Positions 1 to 7,596 of a stretch of 25,074 nt of DNA are shown here, piece by piece. The notes under the pieces were generated by a model. It did not search any database. It saw only the letters and a list, made by a program, of their open reading frames with translations, and was not told where the DNA came from. Made by a program: the position numbers and the translations under genes. The stretch comes from Alphaproteobacteria bacterium (GTDB taxonomy: Bacteria; Pseudomonadota; Alphaproteobacteria; Rhizobiales; Aestuariivirgaceae): positions 1 through 25,074 of the forward strand of contig JAJRRZ010000093.1 of assembly GCA_024279045.1 (NCBI GenBank), given 5' to 3'. Positions within the stretch are counted from its first letter, which is position 1. Each line of letters starts with the position of its first letter.

Positions 1-331
1 AAATCATCGGCACGCCGTCGCTGGCATCGATACGGCCAGAAACCTTGTCGAGGAAAACGGTTCCCTTGCGGTTCTCGTCGCGCAGGCTGCTGGCGGCGCG
101 GATCTCGTAGCGGCGGCCCTGCTCGTCCTGGCCTTTCAGCAGCAGTTCGCGGGCGATGATCTGCTGCTTGTTCAGCGCCTCCGCCGGTTTGTTGTCCGCG
201 ATATCGTCGCGGCGGGCATCTCCGCTGAAGAAGCCCCCCAGCCAGAAAAAGGCCAGCACCAGCCCCGCCGCCAGCGCCAGCAGCGCCATGCTGAGCCAGT
301 AACTCGCCGAAAAGCGCCGGGCGCTGCTCAT
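1..331 (-). CDS. lptC: LptC-like LPS export protein, N-terminal part (runs off left edge)
   Basis: About 110 codons are visible, from an ATG at 331 to the window edge, so the C-terminus is missing. The product starts with a short basic stretch, then one strongly hydrophobic segment (about residues 13-34) that looks like a signal anchor. A polar periplasmic part follows, containing the segments LLKGQDEQGRRYEI and VFLDKVSGRIDASDGV. This pattern (a single N-terminal anchor, then a 'GxDexGRxY' strand leading into beta repeats) fits the LptC/YrbK family. That family forms the inner-membrane-anchored periplasmic link that passes lipopolysaccharide from the LptBFG transporter to LptA. The gene begins 8 nt after the accD stop, so it is probably cotranscribed with it. 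The assignment is by pattern only. An uncharacterised anchored periplasmic protein remains possible, and finding lptA/lptB just beyond the left edge would settle it. Confidence 0.6.
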   Translation of the reverse strand, partial: MSSARRFSASYWLSMALLALAAGLVLAFFWLGGFFSGDARRDDIADNKPAEALNKQQIIARELLLKGQDEQGRRYEIRAASSLRDENRKGTVFLDKVSGRIDASDGVPMI

Positions 332-338
332 CGGGTGG

Positions 339-1421
339 TCATTCCCCGCTTTTCTTCACATTGTCTGCCGCTTGTGCGTTTGCCGGTTGATCAGCGGCGG
401 GCTGCTCCGGCTGCGCGGTGGTATCCGCGCCGTTGCCCTCGGCAGCTTCGGTCTGTTCGGCCTGCGTGGCCTGCTCGGCCTGCGCGGCCTGTTCGACTGG
501 TGGCTGCTCTTCCGCCGGGCCGGCTTCACCGTCTGCCGCGGCGGCTTCGGTGGCGGCGGTTTCATGTGGCTCCAGCCCCATGAACAGGCGCAACAGCCTG
601 CCGATGACCTCGCGATGCTCGCCACGCGGGGAGACGATGTCCACCATGCCGTGCTCCAGCAGGTATTCGGCGCGCTGAAAGCCCTCCGGCAGCTTCTCGC
701 GGATGGTCTGCTCGATCACCCGCGGCCCGGCAAAGCCGATGAGCGCGCCCGGCTCGGCGATGTGCACATCGCCCAGCATGGCGTAGGAGGCGGTAACGCC
801 GCCGGTGGTGGGGTGCGTCAGCACGACGACATACGGCAGCCCGGCCTCCTTCAGCTCGTTGATGGCGATGGTGGTGCGCGGCATCTGCATCAGCGACAGG
901 ATGCCCTCCTGCATGCGCGCGCCGCCGGAGGCGGTGAACAGCACGAACGGCGCATGCCTGGCGATGGCGTGGTTGATGGCAGTGATGATCGCCTCGCCCA
1001 CCGCCATGCCCATGGAGCCGCCCATGAACTCGAAGTCCTGCACCGCCATGACCGTGCGCACGCCCTGCAGTTTGCCGATTCCGGCCAGCATGGCGTCGTT
1101 GCGCCCGGTTTTCTTGCGGGCGGCCTTCAGGCGGTCGGTGTAGCGCTTCTGATCGGCGAACTTCAGCGGATCGTCGGCCACCTCCGGCAGTTCGATCTCG
1201 TCGTATTCGCCGCCGTCGAACATGTATTGCAGGCGCTCCTGCGCGGGCATGCGCAGGTGATGGCCGGATTCCGGCATCACCCACAGGTTGGCCTGCACGT
1301 CCTTGTAGAAGACCATCTTGCCGGTGGCGGGATCCTTGATCCACATGTTTTCCGGCACGTCGCGCTTCTGGCCCAGGAAGCCGCGGATTTTCGGTCTAAC
1401 GAAATTTTTCAGCCAGTTCAT
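339..1421 (-). CDS. accD: Acetyl-CoA carboxylase carboxyltransferase subunit beta
   Basis: This 360-residue protein is the beta half of the carboxyltransferase that moves CO2 from carboxybiotin to acetyl-CoA, the committed step of fatty-acid synthesis. Family signatures are clear: FTASGGARMQEG near 162-173, HPTTGGVTASYAMLGDVH near 203-220, and EYLLEHGMVD near 252-261. The N-terminus (MNWLKNFVRPKI) is typical of alphaproteobacterial AccD. Two features are odd. First, the zinc ribbon, normally four cysteines around positions 27-50, has no cysteine at all: the expected sites read KDPATG and MPESGH, and I see no cysteine anywhere in the protein. Second, residues about 284-360 form an Ala/Glu/Gln-rich low-complexity tail beyond the catalytic domain. 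The gene lies 48 nt downstream of trpA on the same strand, a common arrangement in alphaproteobacteria. The identity is secure. Confidence 0.96.
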   Translation of the reverse strand: MNWLKNFVRPKIRGFLGQKRDVPENMWIKDPATGKMVFYKDVQANLWVMPESGHHLRMPAQERLQYMFDGGEYDEIELPEVADDPLKFADQKRYTDRLKAARKKTGRNDAMLAGIGKLQGVRTVMAVQDFEFMGGSMGMAVGEAIITAINHAIARHAPFVLFTASGGARMQEGILSLMQMPRTTIAINELKEAGLPYVVVLTHPTTGGVTASYAMLGDVHIAEPGALIGFAGPRVIEQTIREKLPEGFQRAEYLLEHGMVDIVSPRGEHREVIGRLLRLFMGLEPHETAATEAAAADGEAGPAEEQPPVEQAAQAEQATQAEQTEAAEGNGADTTAQPEQPAADQPANAQAADNVKKSGE

Positions 1422-1469
1422 GCGCCTGCTCAGCCCCCGTTGGTCATGCTCGTCGATGTCTTGCCTGCA

Positions 1470-2306
1470 TCATGTCTCTTGCGCCGCGCCGCGCAGCCCC
1501 TCGGCCAGTGCGCGGGCCAGCTCATGCACCGCCGCCACCGCATCGCCACCCTTGCCACGCGCCTCGGCTATGGTGGTGACCAGCGCGGAGCCGACCACCA
1601 CGCCATCACCCAGCGCGCCCAGCGTGGCGGCCTGTTCAGGCGTTTTCACGCCAAAGCCGATGCAGATGGGAAGATCGGTGTGCTGGCGGATGCGCGCCAC
1701 CGAATCGGCCACGGCCCCGGCATCCGGCGCGCGGGTGCCGGTAACACCGGTGATGGACACGTAATAGAGAAAGCCGGAAGCATTGTTCAGCACCTTCGGC
1801 AGGCGTGCATCATCGCTGGTCGGCGTGGCCAGACGGATGAAGTTCAGTCCCGTGTTCAGCGCCGGAATGCACAGCTCGTCGTCCTCCTCCGGCGGCAGAT
1901 CGACGACGATCAGCCCGTCCACCCCGGCGGCCTTCGCATCATGCAGGAAACGCTCGTTGCCATAAACAAACACGGGGTTGTAATAGCCCATCAGCACGAT
2001 GGGGGTATCGCTGTCCCGCTCGCGGAAGCGGCGCACCATGGCCAGCGTCTTCTCCATGGTCTGCCCGGCGGCAAGCGCGCGCTGCGAGGCAAGCTGAATG
2101 GCCGGGCCGTCGGCCATCGGGTCGGTGAACGGCATGCCCAGCTCGATGATGTCCGCCCCGGCGGCGGGCAGGCCGTCGAGAATGGCCTGCGAGGTCTCAA
2201 GGTCAGGATCGCCCGCGGTGATGAAGGCCACCAGCGCCTTGCGCCCCTGTTGACGCAGGCGGGTGAAGGTCTCGTCGATGCGGGTGCGCGGCATGGTCTG
2301 GCTCAT
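1470..2306 (-). CDS. trpA: Tryptophan synthase alpha chain
   Basis: TrpA (278 residues, the normal family length) cleaves indole-3-glycerol phosphate to indole and glyceraldehyde 3-phosphate, and channels indole to TrpB. The TIM-barrel signatures are present: ELGMPFTDPMADGP carries the catalytic Glu and Asp (E. coli Glu49 and Asp60), followed by MGYYNP, GLIVVDLPPEE, SITGVTG (phosphate loop) and GFGVKTPEQ. The chosen ATG at 2306 has a GGAG about 8 nt upstream. A second ATG four codons later is possible but is less well placed. The gene follows trpB by 30 nt and precedes accD by 48 nt, so trpB-trpA-accD is probably one transcription unit. No truncation or substitution of key residues is seen. 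Confidence 0.97.
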   Translation of the reverse strand: MSQTMPRTRIDETFTRLRQQGRKALVAFITAGDPDLETSQAILDGLPAAGADIIELGMPFTDPMADGPAIQLASQRALAAGQTMEKTLAMVRRFRERDSDTPIVLMGYYNPVFVYGNERFLHDAKAAGVDGLIVVDLPPEEDDELCIPALNTGLNFIRLATPTSDDARLPKVLNNASGFLYYVSITGVTGTRAPDAGAVADSVARIRQHTDLPICIGFGVKTPEQAATLGALGDGVVVGSALVTTIAEARGKGGDAVAAVHELARALAEGLRGAAQET

Positions 2307-2336
2307 CTTGCGGCTCCGCCCCTACAGTTCCAACCC

Positions 2337-3554
2337 TTACAGTTCCACGCCGAGGTGCTTTGCCACGGTGAAGATGTCCTTGTCGCCGCGGCCACACATG
2401 TTCATGACGATGATCCGGTCCTTGTCCATCCGTGGGGCCATCTTCATCACGTGGGCCAACGCGTGCGACGGCTCCAGCGCCGGGATGATGCCCTCCAGCT
2501 TCGAGCACAACTGAAAGGCCTCCAGCGCCTCCTCGTCGGTGGCGGCGACGTAGTTCACCCGCCCGATGTCGTTCAGCCAGGCATGTTCCGGGCCGATGCC
2601 GGGATAGTCCAGGCCGGCGGAGATGGAGTGGGCTTCCGTGATCTGGCCCTCCTCGTCCATCAGCAGATAGGTGCGGTTGCCGTGCAGCACGCCGGGCCTG
2701 CCGCCGAGGATGGAGGCAGCGTGTTCGCCGGTGTTCAGCCCGCGCCCGGCGGCCTCCACGCCGAACATTTCCACCTCCTCGTCATCGAGGAAGGGATGAA
2801 ACAGGCCCATGGCGTTCGAACCACCACCAATGGCCGCCACCAGCGCATCGGGCAGGCGACCTTCCGCCTGCAGGATCTGCTCCTTCGCCTCGCGCCCGAT
2901 GATGGCCTGGAACTCGCGCACCATTTCCGGGTAGGGGTGTGGCCCGGCCACGGTGCCGATGCAGTAGAAGGTGTTTTCCACATTGGCCACCCAGTCGCGC
3001 AGGGCCTCGTTCAGCGCATCCTTCAGCGTGCGCGAGCCGGAAGAAACGGGCACCACCTCCGCGCCCAGCAGCTTCATGCGGAACACGTTGGGCTGCTGAC
3101 GCTCGACATCCACCTCGCCCATGTAGACGATGCATTCCAGCCCGAAGCGCGCGCAGGCCGTGGCCGTGGCCACGCCATGCTGGCCGGCACCGGTCTCGGC
3201 GATGATGCGCGTCTTGCCCATGCGCCGCGCCAGCAGGATCTGGCCCAGCACGTTGTTGATCTTGTGCGCGCCGGTGTGGTTCAGCTCGTCGCGCTTGAAA
3301 TAGATCTTCGCACCACCGAGGTGTTCGGTCAGGCGCTCGGCGAAATACAGCGGGCTGGGCCGGCCCACGTAATGCTTCAGGAAATCGTCCAGCTCGGCCT
3401 GAAACGACGCATCGGCCCGCGCCTCGCGCCAGGCCTGCTCCAGCTCCAGGATCAGCGGCATCAGCGTTTCGGCCACGAAGCGCCCGCCATAGTCGCCAAA
3501 GCGCCCGCGTTCGTCCGGCTGGGCGGTGAATGTGTTGGGCTTCTGATCGTTCAT
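2337..3554 (-). CDS. trpB: Tryptophan synthase beta chain
   Basis: TrpB (405 residues) is the pyridoxal-phosphate enzyme that condenses indole with serine to make tryptophan. The PLP lysine is visible as Lys98 in NHTGAHKINN, and the phosphate-binding loop is GGGSNAMG. The start MNDQKPNTF lies within the usual N-terminal range, with GRFGDYGGRFVAETLMP as the standard opening motif. The Shine-Dalgarno is weak at this start, so a slightly different initiation site is conceivable. In many alphaproteobacteria trpF lies directly upstream. Here the upstream neighbour is a glycosyltransferase ending at 3768, leaving a 213-nt leader where a trpBA promoter must lie unless transcription reads through. 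Confidence 0.97.
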   Translation of the reverse strand: MNDQKPNTFTAQPDERGRFGDYGGRFVAETLMPLILELEQAWREARADASFQAELDDFLKHYVGRPSPLYFAERLTEHLGGAKIYFKRDELNHTGAHKINNVLGQILLARRMGKTRIIAETGAGQHGVATATACARFGLECIVYMGEVDVERQQPNVFRMKLLGAEVVPVSSGSRTLKDALNEALRDWVANVENTFYCIGTVAGPHPYPEMVREFQAIIGREAKEQILQAEGRLPDALVAAIGGGSNAMGLFHPFLDDEEVEMFGVEAAGRGLNTGEHAASILGGRPGVLHGNRTYLLMDEEGQITEAHSISAGLDYPGIGPEHAWLNDIGRVNYVAATDEEALEAFQLCSKLEGIIPALEPSHALAHVMKMAPRMDKDRIIVMNMCGRGDKDIFTVAKHLGVEL

Positions 3555-3602
3555 GTGGGCAGTATCCGCGCAATTGGCCGCCGCGCCGCGCGCGGCTGTT
3601 TG

Positions 3603-3640
3603 CGCAACCTTTATACCGAAACGCCGTGCCGTGCCAGAGC
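3603..3640 (-). promoter_or_regulatory. Candidate sigma-70-type promoter for trpBA
   Basis: On the minus strand a TATAAA hexamer (3615-3610) lies 17 nt downstream of TCTGGC (3638-3633), which is a modest -35 match. It would give a leader of about 50 nt before the trpB ATG. A perfect TTGACA also occurs at 3737-3732, but I see no matching -10 box at normal spacing from it. I found no obvious leader peptide rich in Trp codons and no attenuator. This is a pattern match only. Confidence 0.3.
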
Positions 3641-3767
3641 ATTCACGGCATTCACCAGGGTAATCGCATTCGGGAAAATTGCGATGGACAGCCTGATGAA
3701 ATGCTCTCCCTGTTCGTCATTGCCGCATGAATGTCAAGTGATGCCAAATGCTATTGTCCTGCGGCAT

Positions 3768-5459
3768 TCACTTCAGCAACAGAAATGCGCCATGCGCCGT
3801 CTTGCGCCAGTGGTGCGGGCGCCTGATGAAATCCCACAGCGCCAGCCAGGCGGCCAGCGAGACCAGCAGCCAGTAGAACGGCAGGAATACTAGCCACGGC
3901 AAAAGCCGCCGCTGGCCGGTGCGGCGCAGGCCCTCGCGCGCGCTGAGGAAGGCCCCCGTGTAGCCAGCGACGAACACCACCATGCCCATGGCCGCCAGCA
4001 GGCTGCTCATGAAGCCGGGAAACAGCACACCCGGATGCAGCAAGGTGGCAAGGGTCAGCGCCAGGAAGAACGGATGCAGCAGTGCGGCAAACACGCCCGC
4101 GCCAAGCAAGGCATAAAGAACGAAATAGCCCCCCGCACCCACCTCGTGCATCAACTGCGTCGGCATGCGCTGATGCACCAGGAATGTCTGCAGCCAGCCC
4201 TTGATCCAGCGCGCCCGCTGATGGCGCCAGCAGGCATATTCCGTGCAGGCTTCCTCCTGCGTGCCAATGCCCGCCGGCAACACGCCGGTGCGCCAGCCCT
4301 TGCGCGCCAGCCTCAGGCCCAGGTCGGCATCCTCGGTTACGTTGAACGGATCCCACGCTCCCGCTTCGCGCAGGGCGGCAACGCGGAAGTGATTCGACGT
4401 GCCGCCCAGTGGCAGTGGCAGCCCCAGCTTGTGCAACCACGGCAGAATGACGTGGAAATGCGCCGCATAGTCCACCGCCAGCATGCGGCTGAAGAAGCTG
4501 GCCGTGGCATTGTACCAACCCAGCGGCGCCTGCAGGCAAGCCATGTCCGCCCCCTGCACGGCAAAGCACGAGGCCGCCACGCGCAACTGTCCCGGATGCG
4601 GCACATCCTCCGCGTCGTAGATGGTCAGCAGTTCGCCGCGGGCGAAGGCCAACCCATGGTTCAGCGCGCGCGGCTTGGTGCGCGGCGCGCCGCGTGGCAC
4701 CACCAGCACCTCCATGTGGGGCGGCAACACAAAGCCACGCAAGGCGGCACGGGTCTCCCCATCGTCCTCTTCCACCAGCAGCTTGATGTCCAGCTTTTTC
4801 GCCGGATAATCCAGCCGCGCCAGTGCCTGCAGCAGTTGCCCCAATACCGCCGCCTCGCGATACAGCGGCGCCAGCACGGTGTAGACAGGCAGGGCATGGT
4901 CTTTCAGCAATGGCGGCACGGATGCTCGCCAGCGGCTGGCCGCGGCGGAAACATGCAGCGCCGCCATGGCCAGATAGAACAGGCCGAAGGTCAGCCCCAG
5001 CGCCACCAGCAAGGCCCGCGGAGCCAGCAGGGCCAGCGCGGCCACCACCAGCGCCGCCAGACTCAGCACCTCTTTCTGGGCACGGCTGAAGCGTTGCACG
5101 GCGGAGAAAACCGGGTATGTGCGGCGCAGCGCATGGGCGGCATCATCGACCAGTTGCGCGTTCCAGGCCTGCTGCATGGCCAGCGAGAAATCGCGCGCGT
5201 CGGCGCGGGCAACCACACAGCATCCCTGTTCCAGCGCCGCGCGGTGCGAGAGCGCATCGGTGATCACGCAGGGCCGCCACAGGCCGCGGCCCGGCAACGG
5301 CAGAAACCGGTGTTTGCGCACATGTGCCGCCTCTGCCGGCGTCAGTCCCCGCATGTGGCGCACCAGCTCCGGCAGAGGCATGTGCGGCAGGCTGCCCACG
5401 CCCTGCAGGCATGGCACACAAGGACGGATATCCCCGTCCCTTGATACCGATACGAACAT
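3768..5459 (-). CDS. Membrane-bound family 2 glycosyltransferase with extra N-terminal domain
   Basis: This is a 563-residue processive-type GT2 enzyme that would build or extend a polysaccharide at the inner membrane. Residues about 25-130 form a soluble N-terminal domain seen in some alphaproteobacterial GT2 proteins. Two membrane segments follow (about 132-171), then the catalytic domain (about 190-425) and three to four C-terminal membrane segments (about 441-545). Catalytic motifs visible are EEDD (230-233), the UDP-sugar DAED (282-285), TED (375-377) and QRARW (414-418), a Q/RxRW-type site of processive synthases. The frame stays open further upstream to 5885. I chose the ATG at 5459 because a strong GGAGGGGG sits just upstream and the longer version would overlap the divergent gene. 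The sugar and polymer cannot be told from sequence. No other polysaccharide genes are adjacent. Confidence 0.85.
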   Translation of the reverse strand: MFVSVSRDGDIRPCVPCLQGVGSLPHMPLPELVRHMRGLTPAEAAHVRKHRFLPLPGRGLWRPCVITDALSHRAALEQGCCVVARADARDFSLAMQQAWNAQLVDDAAHALRRTYPVFSAVQRFSRAQKEVLSLAALVVAALALLAPRALLVALGLTFGLFYLAMAALHVSAAASRWRASVPPLLKDHALPVYTVLAPLYREAAVLGQLLQALARLDYPAKKLDIKLLVEEDDGETRAALRGFVLPPHMEVLVVPRGAPRTKPRALNHGLAFARGELLTIYDAEDVPHPGQLRVAASCFAVQGADMACLQAPLGWYNATASFFSRMLAVDYAAHFHVILPWLHKLGLPLPLGGTSNHFRVAALREAGAWDPFNVTEDADLGLRLARKGWRTGVLPAGIGTQEEACTEYACWRHQRARWIKGWLQTFLVHQRMPTQLMHEVGAGGYFVLYALLGAGVFAALLHPFFLALTLATLLHPGVLFPGFMSSLLAAMGMVVFVAGYTGAFLSAREGLRRTGQRRLLPWLVFLPFYWLLVSLAAWLALWDFIRRPHHWRKTAHGAFLLLK

Positions 5460-5568
5460 ACCCCCTCCCCCTTCCGCTCCTCTTGCCGGAAGCGGCAGAT
5501 CACCGTAACACTGCGCGGGAACATGACAGACGCCGCGCGCATGAGTCGACATGCGGAAGGAATGTTCC

Positions 5569-6648
5569 ATGACAGATTGCAGAATGTTCCCCCATCTTCG
5601 GTTGCTGCAACCAACTTCTCGCGCCCCCAGGATGCAAGCGGTGTGCCGATTGTGGAAAACATTCTTGCATGGCGCTGCGTGCGTGGCGCTGACATGGCCG
5701 CTCGGCATGGCATTGCCCGCCACCGCGCAACCCGCTCCTTCGGCAACGCCCCTGCCGGCGGCGCAACCACGGACAGATACACGGCTGCCGCTGTTCCGGC
5801 AGATCGACGCGGCGCTGGTGAAGACCCGCCTGCAACGCCCGGAGCGGCTGCGTTTCCTGCTGGCTGACGATGCGCCACCGTTCACCTATCGCAACAGCAA
5901 CGGCGCACTGACCGGCTATGCCGTTGCCGTGGCGCAGGCCATCTGCCGCCGGGCGCGCACGCGCTGCCGGTTCATCGTGCTGCCACGCGCACAACTGGCG
6001 CAGGCACTGCTGGACGGGCGCGGCGATGCGGTGCTCTCCGGCCTGAGGCCCACGGCGGACACCTGGCGGCGCTTCAATTTCACCCGGCCCTACTACAAGG
6101 CGCTGGGGCGCTTCGCGGTCGGCAGGCAGGCAAAGATAGCAGCGGCCACCTGGGATGCACTGGCGGGCCGCCGCGTGGTGGTGGTGAAAGGCAGCGTGCA
6201 TGCCCTGTGGATGATCCGCCACATGGGCAGTGTGCGCCTGTCGCTGCAGCCAACCTTCGCCAAGGCCGCCGAAGAACTGAAGGAAGGGCGGGCCGATGCC
6301 CTGTTTGCCGACTGGCTGCAACTGGCTTTCTTCATCGGCAATACAGGAAAGACAGGCTGTTGCCGGGTGCTGCCGCAACTGTTCAGCGACAGGCTGTTTG
6401 CCTACAATCATCTGAGCATGGCCCTGCCCGCCGGAGCCACGGCATTGCGCGATTTCCTCGACCGCCAGCTGGACCTGCTGCAGGAAGATGGCGAGTTGCG
6501 CATACTGGCGCGGCGCTTCCTGCCGATAGCCACGGGCACGGCTGGCGTGGCCAGCGCCACCGGCAACCCCGCCCGCAATGCTGCTGCCAACTCCGCCCGC
6601 AATCAGCCAATTCCAGACAAGCAGGACCAGGCCGATGCCAAACCATGA
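5569..6648 (+). CDS. Periplasmic solute-binding protein, family 3 type (orphan)
   Basis: A 359-residue protein whose body (about 92-320) resembles bacterial extracellular solute-binding family 3 proteins, which bind amino acids or related small molecules. Supporting motifs are LRFLLADDAPPFTYRNSNG near 94-112, LTGYAVAVAQAIC, GRGDAVLSGLRPT near 150-162, FNFTRPYY near 169-176, and GRADALFADW near 240-249. A hydrophobic export segment lies at about 33-53, ending ALPATAQ. The ATG at 5569 is favoured by GGAAGGA seven nt upstream, but it leaves an unusually long polar leader. An internal ATG at 5632 would give a more ordinary signal peptide. No transporter permease or ATPase gene lies nearby, so this may be an orphan sensor-like or scavenging protein. 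The C-terminal ~40 residues are low-complexity. It ends overlapping the next gene by 14 nt. Confidence 0.75.
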   Translation: MTDCRMFPHLRLLQPTSRAPRMQAVCRLWKTFLHGAACVALTWPLGMALPATAQPAPSATPLPAAQPRTDTRLPLFRQIDAALVKTRLQRPERLRFLLADDAPPFTYRNSNGALTGYAVAVAQAICRRARTRCRFIVLPRAQLAQALLDGRGDAVLSGLRPTADTWRRFNFTRPYYKALGRFAVGRQAKIAAATWDALAGRRVVVVKGSVHALWMIRHMGSVRLSLQPTFAKAAEELKEGRADALFADWLQLAFFIGNTGKTGCCRVLPQLFSDRLFAYNHLSMALPAGATALRDFLDRQLDLLQEDGELRILARRFLPIATGTAGVASATGNPARNAAANSARNQPIPDKQDQADAKP

Positions 6649-7318
6649 TCCCGCACCACAGGATGACTGGTTGATCTCCACTGCCAACCGTGGCGACGCT
6701 GGCAGTGCGCCTTTGCTGATTCTGGCGCATGGCGCGGGCGCGCCGATGGATTCGCCCTTCCTGCAGCGCATCACCGATCTGCTCACGGCCCGCGGCATCA
6801 CTGTGGCGCGTTTCAATTTCGCCTACATGGCCCGCGCCGTGGCCGAACAGCGCAAGATCGCCCCGCCACGGGCGGAAAAGCTCTTGGACGAATACCGCAC
6901 CCGCATCGCCCACTGGCGGGCACGTGGCGTGGTGCCGTTCATTGGCGGCAAGTCGCTGGGCGGGCGGGTGGCTTCCATGCTGGCCGACGAGCTGTTCGCC
7001 GCTGGCGATATCGCCGGGCTGGTGTGCCTTGGTTATCCGTTTCATCCGCCGGGGCGGCAGCAGAACCTGCGCATCGATCACCTGAAGAACCTGCGCGCCC
7101 CGGCGCTGATCTGCCAGGGCGAGCGCGACCCCTTCGGCAAGCGCGAGGAGGTGCAGGACTATCCCCTGTCGCGACAAATCCGCATCTGCTGGCTGCCGGA
7201 TGGCGATCACGACCTGAAACCGCGGGTGAAGAGCGGAGAGACATGGGCCGGCAATCTCGAACAGGCCGCCGATTGCTGCGCTGCCTTCCTGCTGCACGAA
7301 AAGCGCGGCGATGCTTGA
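6635..7318 (+). CDS. Small alpha/beta-hydrolase fold protein (KANL3/Tex30-like)
   Basis: A 227-residue single-domain alpha/beta hydrolase. The pattern matches the bacterial predicted-hydrolase group related to KANL3/Tex30: LILAHGAGAPMDSPF (oxyanion-hole region, about 28-42), the nucleophile elbow GGKSLGGR with Ser107, the acid in GERDPFG (Asp165), and the histidine in DGDHDLKPR (His192). All three catalytic positions are present, so it is probably an active serine hydrolase, but the substrate is unknown. The start at 6635 gives the typical length and overlaps the preceding solute-binding gene by 14 nt, which suggests translational coupling. No signal peptide is seen, so it should be cytoplasmic. 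Confidence 0.85.
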   Translation: MPNHDPAPQDDWLISTANRGDAGSAPLLILAHGAGAPMDSPFLQRITDLLTARGITVARFNFAYMARAVAEQRKIAPPRAEKLLDEYRTRIAHWRARGVVPFIGGKSLGGRVASMLADELFAAGDIAGLVCLGYPFHPPGRQQNLRIDHLKNLRAPALICQGERDPFGKREEVQDYPLSRQIRICWLPDGDHDLKPRVKSGETWAGNLEQAADCCAAFLLHEKRGDA

Positions 7319-7371
7319 ACCGCCGCGCCGTTTCGGTTATTGCCTGTTTGCCTCGACAAGGCGAATACGGC

Positions 7372-7400
7372 AGAGGTGGCCGAGTGGTCGAAGGCGCACG
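7372..7400 (+). repeat. Duplicate of the tRNA-Ser(GGA) 5' half (pseudo-tRNA fragment)
   Basis: These 29 nt are identical to positions 7479-7507 of the tRNA-Ser gene 107 bp downstream. They cover acceptor-stem nucleotide 3, the whole D arm and the 5' strand of the anticodon stem. After this the two sequences diverge completely (GAATTGGATG here, CCTGGAACGC in the tRNA). No anticodon loop, T arm or 3' acceptor strand follows, so it cannot be a functional tRNA. A T-run at 7411-7416 and a hairpin at 7431-7456 lie between it and the real tRNA. Confidence 0.8.
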
Positions 7401-7430
7401 GAATTGGATGTTTTTTGCGTGCACCTTCAA

Positions 7431-7456
7431 CAACCTGGCGGCAAATGCCGAGGTTG
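7431..7456. other. Hairpin between the tRNA fragment and tRNA-Ser
   Basis: CAACCT and GGC pair with GCC and AGGTTG across a 7-nt loop, with a single bulged G. The structure lies 20 nt before the tRNA. No T-tract follows on the plus strand, so it is not an obvious terminator. It could be a processing signal or only a relic of the duplication. Confidence 0.4.
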
Positions 7457-7476
7457 AACGTCGCAAGACGGCTAAT

Positions 7477-7566
7477 GGAGAGGTGGCCGAGTGGTCGAAG
7501 GCGCACGCCTGGAACGCGTGTAGGCGGGTAACCGTCTCGAGGGTTCGAATCCCTCCCTCTCCGCCA
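7477..7566 (+). tRNA. tRNA-Ser(GGA)
   Basis: A 90-nt class II tRNA including an encoded CCA end (7564-7566). The acceptor stem GGAGAGG (7477-7483) pairs with CCTCTCC (7556-7562), and G7563 is the discriminator base normal for serine tRNAs. The anticodon loop CTGGAAC gives anticodon GGA, which reads UCC and UCU. The long variable arm (GGCGG/CCGTC) and the T arm GAGGG-TTCGAAT-CCCTC are intact. The gene stands alone among tRNA genes, downstream of the alpha/beta hydrolase and immediately before a tandem repeat block. Confidence 0.97.
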
Positions 7567-7596
7567 CGCACATAGTGCGTCTGACTTTTGCAGACG
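7566..7596 (+). terminator. Overlapping hairpins after tRNA-Ser (possible terminator)
   Basis: ACGCAC-ATA-GTGCGT (7566-7580) forms a perfect 6-bp stem starting at the last base of the tRNA's CCA. It is followed after four bases by a short TTTT. The overlapping CGTCTG/CAGACG pair (7578-7583 with 7591-7596) is a competing stem whose loop holds those Ts. Either could end or process the tRNA transcript, but the T-tract is short. Confidence 0.4.

Noticed and set aside
372..3893. Very long open frame (over 1,100 codons) on the plus strand
   Set aside because: It runs antisense to accD, trpA and trpB, which are certain. Its product is Ala/Arg/His/Gly-rich with no family resemblance. High GC makes stop codons rare in that frame.
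7369..7460. A second functional tRNA at the upstream fragment
   Set aside because: There is no 3' acceptor strand, no T arm and no anticodon loop after the matching 5' half.
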